Shown: piece by piece, positions 9,004 through 17,801 of the stretch
Position numbering within the stretch: position 1 is the first letter of the stretch
Layout of the letters: each line of letters opens with the position of its first letter
DNA from: Rhizobium sp. ASV20
GTDB taxonomy: Bacteria > Pseudomonadota > Alphaproteobacteria > Rhizobiales > Rhizobiaceae
NCBI RefSeq assembly: GCF_016429015.1
Contig: NZ_JAELTU010000012.1
Coordinates: 1-64,000 of the forward strand
Length of the DNA: 64,000 nucleotides
Direction: 5' to 3'
The notes under the pieces: model-generated
What the model saw: only the letters and a program-made list of their open reading frames with translations
Database searches by the model: none
What the model was told of the DNA's origin: nothing
Translations under genes and position numbers: made by a program

Positions 9004-10458
9004 ATGTCGGACCAGATATTCCAGGCCGCCCCCACCCGGCGGGCCGCACCGAATTTTCGTGTAGTAGCACTTATCGTAGCAAGTGCGATGTTCATGGAAC
9101 AGCTTGACGCGACCGTGCTCGCAACAGCCCTTCCGACCATGGCGAGAGACTTCGGCGTCAGCGCGCCGGCCATGAGTATCTCGCTGACATCCTACCTCCT
9201 AAGCCTCGCAATCTTCATTCCCGCCAGCGGTGCCATCGCAGACCGCTTCGGGTCGCGCACCGTCTTCCGATCCGCCATCGCGGTTTTCGTTCTCGGCTCG
9301 CTGTTGTGTGCGCAGGCGCCAAACCTGTTCTTCCTCGTCCTTGCGCGGCTCCTGCAGGGTCTCGGCGGCGCCATGATGCTGCCGATCGGCCGCTTAGTGC
9401 TGATGCGCAGCGTCGCGCGCAAGGACATGGTCAACGCCATGTCGTGGCTGCTGATCCCAGCGCTCGTCGGCCCCATCCTCGGCCCGCCGGTCGGCGGCAT
9501 GTTCGTGACCTATCTCGACTGGCGCTGGATCTTCTACATCAACGTGCCGATCGGCATCATCGGCTTCATCCTCGTATCGATGTTCATCGAGGAAGTGAAA
9601 GGCCCGCGCACCGGCCGCTTCGACCTCTCGGGCTTTATCCTCTCGGGCATTTCGCTGGGATCGCTGCTCTTCGGCTTCGAAATGTCGAGCCGCGAAGGCG
9701 AAGGCTATCTCGCCCTCTTCCTGATCTCCATCGGCCTCCTGTTCGGCATCGCCTATCTGCGCCATGCCCGCAAGCATCCTTCGCCGATCATGGATTTTTC
9801 TTTGATGAAGGTGCCGACCTTCCGCACGTCGGTCATCGCCGGTTCGCTGACGCGCATCAGCCAGGGCGCACATCCCTTCCTGATCCCGCTGATGCTGCAG
9901 CTCGGCTTCGGGCTTTCTGCCGCGGCGGCAGGCCAGATCGCGATTGCGACGGCGCTCGGCTCGATGGCGATGAAGCCTTTCCAGGTTCGCATTTTGCGCA
10001 CGCTCGGCTTCCGCACCGCGCTCATCATCTTCGGCCTGATCGGCACGCTCGGCTACGGCCTGTGCTCCATCTTCAAGCCGGACTGGCCGCTGCCCGTCAT
10101 CTTCGCGATCCTGTTCTTCTGCGGCTTCTTCATGTCGTTCCAGTTCACGGCCTATAACACGATCGCCTATGACGAGATCGAACGCGACCGCATGAGCATC
10201 GCGACCAGCTTCTACTCGACCTTCCAGCAGCTGATGCTTTCGCTCGGCATCTGCATCGCTGCCCTTGCGCTGCATGGTTCGACACAGTTCCTTGGCCATG
10301 CGAAACCCGAGATGGCCGACTTCTCCGTCGCCTTCGTCGTCGTAACGGCCATTGCGCTTCTCGCGGTCATCTGGAACGCCAGCTTCTCGCGTACCGCCGG
10401 CTCGGAAATCAGCGGCCATCGCCGTAGATCCCCGGAAGACAGCCTCGGCGAGCACTGA
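9004..10458 (+). CDS. MFS transporter, DHA2 (14-TM) drug/proton antiporter type
   Basis: Inner-membrane exporter of the major facilitator superfamily, 484 residues with about 14 hydrophobic segments, the DHA2 (EmrB-like) arrangement. Seen: the first helix with MEQLDATVLATALP, the TM2-3 loop motif ADRFGSRTVF, and the antiporter-type motif in LIPALVGPILGPPVGG. Start ATG 9004 (MSDQIFQAA). It lies 128 bp upstream of the dioxygenase-hydrolase fusion gene on the same strand. An electrophile or quinone-type substrate would be consistent with that neighbour, but this is inference. Confidence 0.92.
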   Translation: MSDQIFQAAPTRRAAPNFRVVALIVASAMFMEQLDATVLATALPTMARDFGVSAPAMSISLTSYLLSLAIFIPASGAIADRFGSRTVFRSAIAVFVLGSLLCAQAPNLFFLVLARLLQGLGGAMMLPIGRLVLMRSVARKDMVNAMSWLLIPALVGPILGPPVGGMFVTYLDWRWIFYINVPIGIIGFILVSMFIEEVKGPRTGRFDLSGFILSGISLGSLLFGFEMSSREGEGYLALFLISIGLLFGIAYLRHARKHPSPIMDFSLMKVPTFRTSVIAGSLTRISQGAHPFLIPLMLQLGFGLSAAAAGQIAIATALGSMAMKPFQVRILRTLGFRTALIIFGLIGTLGYGLCSIFKPDWPLPVIFAILFFCGFFMSFQFTAYNTIAYDEIERDRMSIATSFYSTFQQLMLSLGICIAALALHGSTQFLGHAKPEMADFSVAFVVVTAIALLAVIWNASFSRTAGSEISGHRRRSPEDSLGEH

Positions 10459-10586
10459 AGCTCGCCGACAATCGGTTCCAGCAATAGTGTCTTTTGTGAA
10501 CAGTGCCTCCATAAAGGCTGCATTGCATTGAACAATGGCCGCATCCTAAATAGCGATCAGAACGAAATCTCAGTCTGGAGCATCCC

Positions 10587-12140
10587 ATGGTCGCTGGCAT
10601 CCATCACATCACGCTCATCACCCGCAAGGTCCAGGCGAATGTCGATTTTTACGTCGGCTTCCTCGGCCTGCGCCTCGTCAAGCGCACCGGCGGCTTCGAA
10701 GACGCCACACAGCTTCATCTGATCTATGGTGACGCCACCGGTACACCCGGCTCTCTGGTTACCTTTCTCGTCTGGGAGGACGGGTCTCCCGGCCGCGCCG
10801 GCGTCGGCCAGGTCGGCGAAATCTCGCTTGCCATCGATCCGACAAGCATCGGCTTCTGGCTGACGCGCGCCTTAAGCGCCGGCCTCAAGCCGGAAGGCCC
10901 ATCGGAGGAGTTTGGCGAGCCTGTGCTTCGGCTGAAGGACCCGGACGGCGTCATCGTCAAGCTTGTCGGGACCAATGCCGTACAGGCAGCAGCTCCCTGG
11001 ACCAGCGATACCATTCAGAAGGAACATGCGATCCGGCGTATCCGCGGCGCGACGCTATTCAGCGAAACACCCGAGGAAACGCGGGCTATCCTGGTTGACC
11101 ACTTCGATTACCAACCGCTCGCCGTCAATGGAGCGATCAGCCGGTTAGTTTCGGAGCCCGGGGATATCCTCGACATCCGCGATGCACGTGGCTTTTGGGC
11201 AAGTGCCCCGGGCACGGGCACGGTCGATCACGTCGCCTTTCGCGCCAAGGACGATGCTGAACTGGAGTCGGTCCGCACCGCGCTGCAGGCGGTCAATTCG
11301 TGGCCGACAGCAATGCATGATCGCAAGTACTTCCGCTCGCTCTACGTCCGCGAACCCGGTCGTATCCTGTTCGAACTGGCGACGGATGCACCCGGCATGT
11401 TGATCGATGAGGACGAGGCTACACTTGGCACGCGCCTCTTCGCCCCCGGCGACAGCCCGAAGCTTCTGGCCGAGCTGAACGTGATCCTGCCGCAGTTCTC
11501 CATGCCCGGCGAACCGCGCGTCATCTATCGCGATCTGCCCTTCATCCATCGCTTCTTCACGCCTGAGCGGCCGAACGGGAATGTCTTCGTGCTGCTGCAT
11601 GGCTCCGGTGCCAACGAAACGACGATGCTGCCGCTCGGCCACAAGATCGACGCCGATGCGACCTTGCTCAGCGTGCGCGGTCGTGCACTCGAAGAAGGAG
11701 CACCACGCTGGTTCCGTCGCAATGGACCGATGACGTTCGATCAAGCCGATATCGCCAGCGAGGCCGAGGCCTTCGCCGCCTTTATCGATGGCGCGATCCA
11801 TGCTTACGGGCTTGATCTGGATCGCATCGTCTATGTCGGCTATTCGAATGGCGCCAACCTGCTGAATGCCATGCTGTCGCTGCACCCGCACCTCATCCGC
11901 CGGGCTGTGCTGCTGCGCTCCATGGCCGTGCTCGAAAATCCGCCGGCAGCGGATATGTCGGATGCCGACGTGCTGGTCATCGCCGGCGAGAAGGATTTAT
12001 ACGGGCCATACGCGCAACCTCTCGTCGAACGCCTGCGCGATGGCGGCGCAACGGTCGAACTTACAACCGTCCCTGGCGGTCACGAGTTTGACGATGCGGA
12101 TGCACCGATCATTCAGGCATGGCTGAACAGGTCCGTCTGA
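10587..12140 (+). CDS. Fusion of VOC ring-cleaving dioxygenase and alpha/beta hydrolase (MhqO-MhqD-like)
   Basis: A 517-residue two-part enzyme. Residues about 1-275 are two glyoxalase/VOC modules like MhqO-type extradiol dioxygenases, with metal-ligand candidates His in HHITLITRK, His in DHVAFRAKDD and Glu in LFELATD. Residues about 300-517 form an alpha/beta hydrolase of the MhqD/phospholipase-carboxylesterase type: LLHGSGANE, nucleophile elbow GYSNG, Asp in GEKDLYGP and His in GGHEFD. In Bacillus the two activities are separate proteins of the methyl-hydroquinone resistance regulon. One chain could open a quinol ring and then hydrolyse the product. Substrate is inferred only. Confidence 0.88.
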   Translation: MVAGIHHITLITRKVQANVDFYVGFLGLRLVKRTGGFEDATQLHLIYGDATGTPGSLVTFLVWEDGSPGRAGVGQVGEISLAIDPTSIGFWLTRALSAGLKPEGPSEEFGEPVLRLKDPDGVIVKLVGTNAVQAAAPWTSDTIQKEHAIRRIRGATLFSETPEETRAILVDHFDYQPLAVNGAISRLVSEPGDILDIRDARGFWASAPGTGTVDHVAFRAKDDAELESVRTALQAVNSWPTAMHDRKYFRSLYVREPGRILFELATDAPGMLIDEDEATLGTRLFAPGDSPKLLAELNVILPQFSMPGEPRVIYRDLPFIHRFFTPERPNGNVFVLLHGSGANETTMLPLGHKIDADATLLSVRGRALEEGAPRWFRRNGPMTFDQADIASEAEAFAAFIDGAIHAYGLDLDRIVYVGYSNGANLLNAMLSLHPHLIRRAVLLRSMAVLENPPAADMSDADVLVIAGEKDLYGPYAQPLVERLRDGGATVELTTVPGGHEFDDADAPIIQAWLNRSV

Positions 12141-12165
12141 AGCCCACCTCCTGAGTTGAACGACA

Positions 12166-12191
12166 AAAGCCCGCCATCTGGCGGGCTTTTG
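12166..12191. terminator. Bidirectional intrinsic terminator
   Basis: Perfect 11-bp stem AAAAGCCCGCC / GGCGGGCTTTT with loop ATCT, placed between the convergent fusion gene and fuconate dehydratase gene. The T/A-flanked stem would end transcription on both strands. Confidence 0.9.
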
Positions 12192-12212
12192 CTTTCATTG
12201 ATAAGGCGGCGT

Positions 12213-13490
12213 TCAACCCTTGAACGTATATTCCTTAATCGATTCCGGCTTCATCTCGATCGAGAAGCCCGGCAGGCTCGGCGGCATGTAGGCGGCGTCG
12301 CGAATGATGCAGGGGTCGATGAAATGCTCGTGCAGGTGATCGACATATTCGATGACGCGGCCATCCTTGGTGCCTGAAACCGCGATATAGTCGATCATCG
12401 ACAGGTGCTGCACATATTCGCAAAGCCCGACACCGCCGGCATGCGGCCAGACCGGCAATCCATACTTGGCGGCGATCAGCAGCACCGCCAGCACTTCGTT
12501 GAGACCGCCCATTCGGCAGGAATCGATCTGTACGATGTCGATCGCACCCTCGGCGATGAACTGCTTGAACATGATGCGGTTCTGGCACATCTCACCGGTC
12601 GCGACCTTCACCGGACCGATGGCCTGACGGATCTTTCGATGGCCGGCGACATCATCGGGGCTGGTGGGCTCTTCGATGAAGAAGGGCTTGGCGAAGGCGA
12701 GCTTCTTCACCCAGTCGATCGCCTGATTGACTTCCCAGACCTGGTTGGCGTCGATCATCAGATAACGGTCGGGGCCAATCACTTCGCGGGCAATTGTCAG
12801 GCGACGGATATCGTCTTCGAGATCGCGGCCGACCTTCATCTTCACATGGTTGAAACCGGCGTCGATCGCCTCCTGGCACAGGCGGCGCAGCTTGGCGTCG
12901 TCATAGCCGAGCCAGCCGGCAGACGTCGTATAGCAGGCATAGCCCTCACGCTCGAGCGTGGCGATACGGTCGGCCTTGCCGGCTTCCGCCTTTTTCAGGA
13001 TCGCAACGGCCTCGTCGCGGGTGAGAACATCAGTCAGGTAGCGATAGTCGACGATATCGGCGATCTGCTCGGCGTCCATGTCCGAAACCAGACGCCAGAC
13101 CGGCTTGCCGGCTTCCTTGGCCAGCAGATCCCAGACCGCATTGACGACGGCGCCGGTTGCCAGATGCATCGCGCCTTTTTCCGGGCCGATCCAGCGCAGC
13201 TGGCTGTCGCTAGTGAGATGCCGCCAGTATTTGCCGGGGTTTTCCAAAACAGTCGCAAGCTCGGTGCCGACGACCAGATGCCGCATCGCCTCGATCGCCA
13301 TGCAGCAGATGTCGTTGCCGCGGCCGATGGTGAAAGTCAGGCCATGGCCTGAAAGGCTCGGTTTGTCGGTCTCGAGGATAACATAGGCTGCCGAATAATC
13401 CGGATCCGGATTCATCGCGTCCGAACCGTCAAGGCTCTGCGATGTCGGGAAGCGCAAATCGAAAACGCGAAGATTGGTGATGCGCGTCAT
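12213..13490 (-). CDS. L-fuconate dehydratase (enolase superfamily)
   Basis: Enolase-superfamily dehydratase of the mandelate racemase/FucD type, 425 residues. It would convert L-fuconate to 2-keto-3-deoxy-L-fuconate in oxidative L-fucose catabolism. Seen: the KxK base motif in HVKMKVGRD; metal ligands Asp (MIDANQVW), Glu (FFIEEPTSPDD) and Glu (VATGEMCQN); and the His of the second base in WPHAGGVGL. The FucD-like N-terminus (LRVFDLRFPTSQSLDGSDA) makes the fuconate assignment likely. ATG 13490 is chosen; longer readings run into the CoA-transferase gene. The CoA-transferase gene is 40 bp upstream on the same strand. Confidence 0.92.
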   Translation of the reverse strand: MTRITNLRVFDLRFPTSQSLDGSDAMNPDPDYSAAYVILETDKPSLSGHGLTFTIGRGNDICCMAIEAMRHLVVGTELATVLENPGKYWRHLTSDSQLRWIGPEKGAMHLATGAVVNAVWDLLAKEAGKPVWRLVSDMDAEQIADIVDYRYLTDVLTRDEAVAILKKAEAGKADRIATLEREGYACYTTSAGWLGYDDAKLRRLCQEAIDAGFNHVKMKVGRDLEDDIRRLTIAREVIGPDRYLMIDANQVWEVNQAIDWVKKLAFAKPFFIEEPTSPDDVAGHRKIRQAIGPVKVATGEMCQNRIMFKQFIAEGAIDIVQIDSCRMGGLNEVLAVLLIAAKYGLPVWPHAGGVGLCEYVQHLSMIDYIAVSGTKDGRVIEYVDHLHEHFIDPCIIRDAAYMPPSLPGFSIEMKPESIKEYTFKG

Positions 13491-13530
13491 TGGAAAACTC
13501 CTTCTGAATCCATCGCGACCTCTCGACCCC

Positions 13531-14691
13531 TCAACCGAGATCGAACTCCTCCCAGAGTGCCGCATTATGCTCGCCGACGTGCGGAGCCGCACGCTCGAAT
13601 TTCGGCCGCTGCCCGTCAATGCGGATGGGCGAACGGGTAGTATGCAGGTTGATGCCATCATCGCGCCCGACGGTCTGCAGCATGTCGAGAACGCGGAAGC
13701 CTTCGCTGCCGAGAAGCTCCGGCCAATTCAGCACCCGGGCGCACCAGATGTCGGCAGGTTCGAGGATCGCGAGCCAATGATCGACACTGCGGGTGGCAAT
13801 GCGCGCCGCGATCAGCGCCTTGATCTCGTCGCGCGCCGTAAACCAGCTTTTCGGATCGTCGCGATAGGGCGCGAGTTCGTCCATGCCGAGCAGATCGGCA
13901 AGTTTGGAAATCGGCGTCATGGCAATGGCGAGATAGCCGTCGGACGCGGGATAGACGCCATAGGGCGCAGAAAGATAGGCATGAGCGCTACGGACATGCG
14001 AGCGCTCCGGCAGCTTGTTGCCGCTGTTCATATGCACGCTCAACACCTCGACCTGCAGATCGACCAGCGCCTCGAGCAGGCTGGTTTCTACAAGCCCGCC
14101 CTCGCCGGTCACGCCGCGCCGCACGAGCGCCGCAAGAATGCCTTGAGCCGCAGCCGCACCCGCCAGCATATCGCCGATCGCAAGGCCGAAAGGCACCGGG
14201 CCCTGCCCCTCGTCGCCGTTCAGCCACATGACGCCGGAGCGCGACTGCGCCAGCAGATCCTGCCCCGGCCGCGAGACCCATGGCCCCTCTTCGCCATATC
14301 CGCTGATCGAGCAATAGACGAGGCGCGGATTGAGCTTGCGCGCCGCCTCATAGTCCAGACCCAGCCGCTCGATCACGCCGGGGCGGAAATTCTGCACGAG
14401 GACGTCGGCTTTGGAGACGAGCTTGCGCAACGCGCTCATGTCGCGCTCGTTCTTCAGGTCGATCGCCAGGCTCTCCTTGGAGCGGTTGATCGCATGGAAG
14501 ATCGTCGAATCGCCGCTTTCATCGTCGCTGAGATAGAGCCCGCGCGAGAGATCGCCGCCACCGGGACGCTCGATCTTGATGACCCTTGCACCGAGATCCA
14601 TCAGCCGGAGCGTACAGTAAGGGCCGGACAGAAACTGGCTCATGTCGACGACAACAAGCCCAGCCAGCGGCAAGTCCTTCTTCAGCGCCAT
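13531..14691 (-). CDS. CaiB/BaiF family (class III) CoA-transferase
   Basis: Family III CoA-transferase of 386 residues; moves CoA between organic acids. The N-terminus (LAGLVVVDMSQFLSGPYC) followed by LGARVIKIERPGGGD, the Asp-bearing stretch and VLVQNFRPGVIERLGL are hallmarks, with GYGEEGPW later. ATG 14691 has GGGGTGG at a good distance; a GTG at 14703 is the alternative. It is 40 bp upstream of fuconate dehydratase, and so probably in one transcript, but a link to fucose breakdown is not established. The acyl substrate is unknown. Confidence 0.93.
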   Translation of the reverse strand: MALKKDLPLAGLVVVDMSQFLSGPYCTLRLMDLGARVIKIERPGGGDLSRGLYLSDDESGDSTIFHAINRSKESLAIDLKNERDMSALRKLVSKADVLVQNFRPGVIERLGLDYEAARKLNPRLVYCSISGYGEEGPWVSRPGQDLLAQSRSGVMWLNGDEGQGPVPFGLAIGDMLAGAAAAQGILAALVRRGVTGEGGLVETSLLEALVDLQVEVLSVHMNSGNKLPERSHVRSAHAYLSAPYGVYPASDGYLAIAMTPISKLADLLGMDELAPYRDDPKSWFTARDEIKALIAARIATRSVDHWLAILEPADIWCARVLNWPELLGSEGFRVLDMLQTVGRDDGINLHTTRSPIRIDGQRPKFERAAPHVGEHNAALWEEFDLG

Positions 14692-14921
14692 CGATATTTC
14701 CACCCCTTCACACTGCTCCGGCAGATGCGCTTCCCCGCCCCGACAAGCTGTGTCGTTTCGATTCTCGCATCAGCCTCAATCTTCTTATGTGAATAATATT
14801 TTCACATATGGATTATTTTTGCAAATGGAAAGACGGAGGATATTTGCCGGCCATCCCGCTTACGCCACCGGAAAATGCGCTATGTTCCAGCAAGATAGGG
14901 TTCTCGATAGGGAGGCAGAGA

Positions 14922-15338
14922 ATGGCGACGGTCAAATTGCTCGACGATGCTCAGGTGGAAGCAAACCCGGCGGTGAAGGCGGTATTCGATGACATCCGCG
15001 CGGTCCGAAAGTCCGATTTCATCAATAACTTCTGGCGCGGTCTCGCCAATGACCCGGCTTTGCTCAAACGCACCTGGGACGGCTTGAAAACGGTCATGAT
15101 GGCGGAAGGCCCGCTCGACCCGCTGGTGCGCGAGATGATCTACATCGCCGTATCGACAGCCAATGGCTGCACCTATTGCATTCATTCCCACACGGCGGCC
15201 GCCAAGGCGAAGGGAATGACCGACGCGCAGCATGCGGATCTGCTTGCCGTCATCGGGCTTGCCGGGCAGACCAATCATCTCGTGACGGCAATGCAGATTC
15301 CCGTCGATCCCGAATTCGACGCTGCCAGTCGCCGATAA
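14922..15338 (+). CDS. AhpD-like carboxymuconolactone decarboxylase family protein
   Basis: A 138-residue AhpD-fold protein. It carries the redox motif CTYCIHSH preceded by REMIYIAVSTANG, the arrangement of AhpD-like thiol oxidoreductases: CxxC plus a nearby His acting in peroxide reduction or disulfide exchange. ATG 14922 follows a GGGAGG ribosome site; an upstream in-frame ATG at 14808 adds an unrelated segment. It is divergent from the CoA-transferase and ends at a shared terminator. A detoxification role is inferred from the family. Confidence 0.9.
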   Translation: MATVKLLDDAQVEANPAVKAVFDDIRAVRKSDFINNFWRGLANDPALLKRTWDGLKTVMMAEGPLDPLVREMIYIAVSTANGCTYCIHSHTAAAKAKGMTDAQHADLLAVIGLAGQTNHLVTAMQIPVDPEFDAASRR

Positions 15339-15342
15339 AGCA

Positions 15343-15372
15343 AAGGCCCGCAGGCGGGTGCCGGCGGGCCTT
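15343..15372. terminator. Bidirectional intrinsic terminator
   Basis: Nine-bp stem AAGGCCCGC / GCGGGCCTT with further GGC/GCC pairing inside, between two convergent genes (ending 15338 and 15392). Confidence 0.8.
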
Positions 15373-15391
15373 CGATCATCGATCACGCTGC

Positions 15392-15781
15392 TTAGCGATC
15401 GGGTCTTTCCGGAGTATGGGCGTCCGCGGCAATGGCTGCGACACTGATACCGTTGTTCACGGCCAGCAACCTCTTGCGAACCAACACGCCCATGACGCGC
15501 GCAGCCGTCGAGAAGGTCATCGTATCGAGCGGACCCTCTCCTTCCCATGGCTTGGTCAATCGCTCGGTCACGGCCGAGACGATATTGTTGGGCACGATGT
15601 CGGTGCATTCGCGCATGGCTTCGAACACGACGCTGATAGGCACGATGCGCGCCTCGAACGTCACGATCGGTTCGGTTACTTCACTGTCCCATTCCTCGAA
15701 GGCATAGAGCGCCTCGCGGAACAGCTGCTGCAGAGTGATGGGGGCATGACCCTCATGAAGGGGCGGCAAGGCATTCGACAT
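15392..15781 (-). CDS. Conserved hypothetical protein
   Basis: A 129-residue soluble acidic protein with no recognised motif. It has an amphipathic N-terminal part (LQQLFREALYAFEEW) and a long helix-like C-terminal half; no signal peptide or membrane segment. A ribosome site (AGGAGA) lies before the ATG at 15781. Codon use looks like the flanking genes. Function unknown; real-gene status is supported by start signal and composition only. Confidence 0.7.
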   Translation of the reverse strand: MSNALPPLHEGHAPITLQQLFREALYAFEEWDSEVTEPIVTFEARIVPISVVFEAMRECTDIVPNNIVSAVTERLTKPWEGEGPLDTMTFSTAARVMGVLVRKRLLAVNNGISVAAIAADAHTPERPDR

Positions 15782-16120
15782 GTCTGTCTCCTTTCAATTG
15801 GAAGTCCGGCGCATGTATGAAACTAAATGATCTCCTCGGAGACCCAGGCGCTGCTTCTTCAGTTTGGCGCGCCCCGAACGCAAACAATGGGGGCAAGTGG
15901 CGCGGCAAACCATCTTTTGACCGGCGCAACGCGGGACACACACAAAATGTTCCCACCGGTCATTTAACTTGATCAAGTCTATAGATTAATCTCAACTTGA
16001 AAAGCCTAATTAATAATTTTCTGAATTTCCCTTTATTTTTGAATGGCTTCGCGTAGACTGAAACCGCGTCTGGTAGCCGGAAGGCATGCGAATCCCTTCC
16101 AAAACGGTGAAAGGAAGACC
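15782..16120. other. Intergenic region with two short palindromes
   Basis: A 339-bp stretch between divergent genes. It contains a perfect 12-bp palindrome ACTTGATCAAGT at 15967-15978 and, close by, AGATTAATCT at 15984-15993, in an A/T-rich stretch that looks like a promoter area. Short minus-strand readings here (for example 15794-15976) lack a good start and are not called. Confidence 0.45.
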
Positions 16121-16612
16121 ATGTGCGGCGATCATGAACACAGCCACGATCACGACCATCAACCGATCGACTGGCGCGAACATGGCATCAAAATCATCCC
16201 CGGCAATGCACTCGACCCGAATACCGCGCAGACGCCCGGGATGAGCCGCGCAACCGCCATCAACAATGCCCGCGCCGGCGCCGAAAAGATCTGGGCGGGA
16301 ACGGTAACGATCCACGCCAATGCCAAGACCGGCGCCCACCATCACGGCGACCTTGAAAGCATCATCTACGTCGTCAAGGGCAAGGCGCGGATGCGCTGGG
16401 GCGAAAATCTGGAGTTCGTGGCCGAAGCCGGCCCTGGAGACTTCATCTTCGTGCCGCCATTTGTGCCGCATCAGGAAATCAATGCCAGCCGCGACGAGAC
16501 TTTGGAATGCGTGCTGGTGCGCTCCGGACAGGAGCCCGTCGTCGTCAATCTCGACATCGAACCGGTGGAAAAGCCGGAAGAGGTTCTCTGGATAGACCCG
16601 ATCCACCGTTGA
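16121..16612 (+). CDS. Cupin domain-containing protein with His-rich N-terminus
   Basis: A 163-residue single-cupin protein. The metal-binding cupin motif 1 is visible as GAHHHGDLESIIYVVKG and motif 2 as PGDFIFVPPFVPHQEIN, giving the usual His/His/Glu/His ligands. The N-terminus has an extra metal-binding run (HEHSHDHDHQ). Proteins of this class include small dioxygenases, isomerases and sensors; the substrate here is unknown. ATG 16121 follows AAGGAAG. It stands just upstream of the methionine transporter, but an intervening hairpin and 211 bp make a shared operon doubtful. Confidence 0.85.
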   Translation: MCGDHEHSHDHDHQPIDWREHGIKIIPGNALDPNTAQTPGMSRATAINNARAGAEKIWAGTVTIHANAKTGAHHHGDLESIIYVVKGKARMRWGENLEFVAEAGPGDFIFVPPFVPHQEINASRDETLECVLVRSGQEPVVVNLDIEPVEKPEEVLWIDPIHR

Positions 16613-16785
16613 ACTGCTCAAAAAATAGGCAGCAACTCAATCTGCTGCGCAAATAACCCATAGTATTTGTAGAAAATTAATTTCCGCTTCCAGCTCATCC
16701 TGAAACAGTTTTTCAGAACCGCAGTGCACAACGCATGATCCTGCTTGGCAGCGAGAACACGCGTCTGAGATTATCAAGCCGTCAA

Positions 16786-16801
16786 CGAGATAACGATCTC
16801 G
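16786..16801 (+). promoter_or_regulatory. Leader hairpin upstream of metQ
   Basis: A perfect 6-bp inverted repeat CGAGAT-AACG-ATCTCG lies 22 nt before the metQ start codon, close to the ribosome site. It may modulate translation or be an operator half-site pair. It does not match the SAM-II riboswitch pattern as far as I can read. Confidence 0.3.
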
Positions 16802-16823
16802 CTTATCTGGAACAGGATTTCCC

Positions 16824-17672
16824 ATGACCGAAAAGCTTTCTAAAGGTTTCGATGCGCTGCGCCTTTCCCGCCGCGCCGGCCTTGCCGTCATCCTCGCCTC
16901 TGCTGTCGCCGCTTTTGGCTTGACGGCTACCGCCACCAAGTCCGTCGCTGCGGACAAGACGATCAAGGTCGGCATCATGAGCGGCGAGGACGAGGACGTC
17001 TGGCGCGCAGTTGTGGCCGAAGCAGCCAAAAAGGGTCTGAAGGTCGAGCCGGTCGTCTTCAACGACTACACCCAGCCGAACGAAGCCCTGGAGCGCGGCG
17101 AGATCGACGCCAACGCATTCCAGCACAAGCCCTATCTCGACAACCAGATCAAGCAGCATGGCTATCACATCGTGGTTGCCGGCTACACCGGCATCTGGCC
17201 GATCGGCCTCTACACAAAGAAGTACAAGACGGTAGCCGAACTTCCAAAAGGCGCCGTGATCGGCGTACCGAACGATCCGTCGAACGAAGGCCGCGCACTG
17301 CTCGTTCTGCAGCATGAAGGCGTCATCAAGCTCAAGGATCCCACCAACATCCTCGCCACGGCCGCCGATGTTGCGGAAAATCCGAAGAACGTCGAGATCA
17401 AGGAACTGGATGCTGGTATCGTCGGCCGTTCAATCGACGACCTCGACGCGGCTGTCGTCAACACCGACTGGGCGCTGAAGGCCGGGCTCTCGCCGAAGGA
17501 TCGCATCGCCCAGGAGCAGATCGACGGCAACCCTTACCGCAATTTCATCGCCGTTCGCCAGAGCGACGAGAACGCACCTTGGGTAAAGACCTTGGTCGCC
17601 GCCTATCAGAATGATATTGTGAAGGCCGAGTTCGACAAGGTCTACAAGGGTACGGGCGAGAGCGCCTACTGA
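16824..17672 (+). CDS. metQ: Methionine ABC transporter substrate-binding protein
   Basis: NlpA/MetQ-family periplasmic binding protein of 282 residues that captures methionine (or a close analogue) for the MetNI importer. Seen: a long N-terminal signal region ending in SVAADK; the binding-fold start IKVGIMSGEDEDVW; and the family signatures FNDYTQPNEALERGEIDANAFQHKP (as separate blocks) and AVVNTDWALKAGL. No lipobox Cys is visible, so it is a free periplasmic protein rather than a lipoprotein. First gene of metQ-metN-metI. Confidence 0.93.
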   Translation: MTEKLSKGFDALRLSRRAGLAVILASAVAAFGLTATATKSVAADKTIKVGIMSGEDEDVWRAVVAEAAKKGLKVEPVVFNDYTQPNEALERGEIDANAFQHKPYLDNQIKQHGYHIVVAGYTGIWPIGLYTKKYKTVAELPKGAVIGVPNDPSNEGRALLVLQHEGVIKLKDPTNILATAADVAENPKNVEIKELDAGIVGRSIDDLDAAVVNTDWALKAGLSPKDRIAQEQIDGNPYRNFIAVRQSDENAPWVKTLVAAYQNDIVKAEFDKVYKGTGESAY

Positions 17673-17801
17673 TAACCGGACGGCGCGGGGGACAGCGCTG
17701 AGCGGCCGGGCGGCTCGGGCATATATTGCCCAGGCCGCCTTTGGCGTTTACAGCGCAGCATCAACCCGCGCCGGACGCAATAAGAAGATCGGGAAACAGA
17801 C

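Noticed and set aside
9394..10512. Long minus-strand frame opposite the MFS gene
   Set aside because: Extremely charged, low-complexity translation typical of antisense to a GC-rich membrane protein gene; no start signal.
15794..15976. 60-codon minus-strand frame with several Cys (CRATCPHC)
   Set aside because: Needs a TTG start without a ribosome site and overlaps a competing frame; not enough support although the Cys pattern drew attention.
16613..16823. SAM-II riboswitch upstream of metQ
   Set aside because: The characteristic pseudoknot sequence was not found; only a simple hairpin is present.
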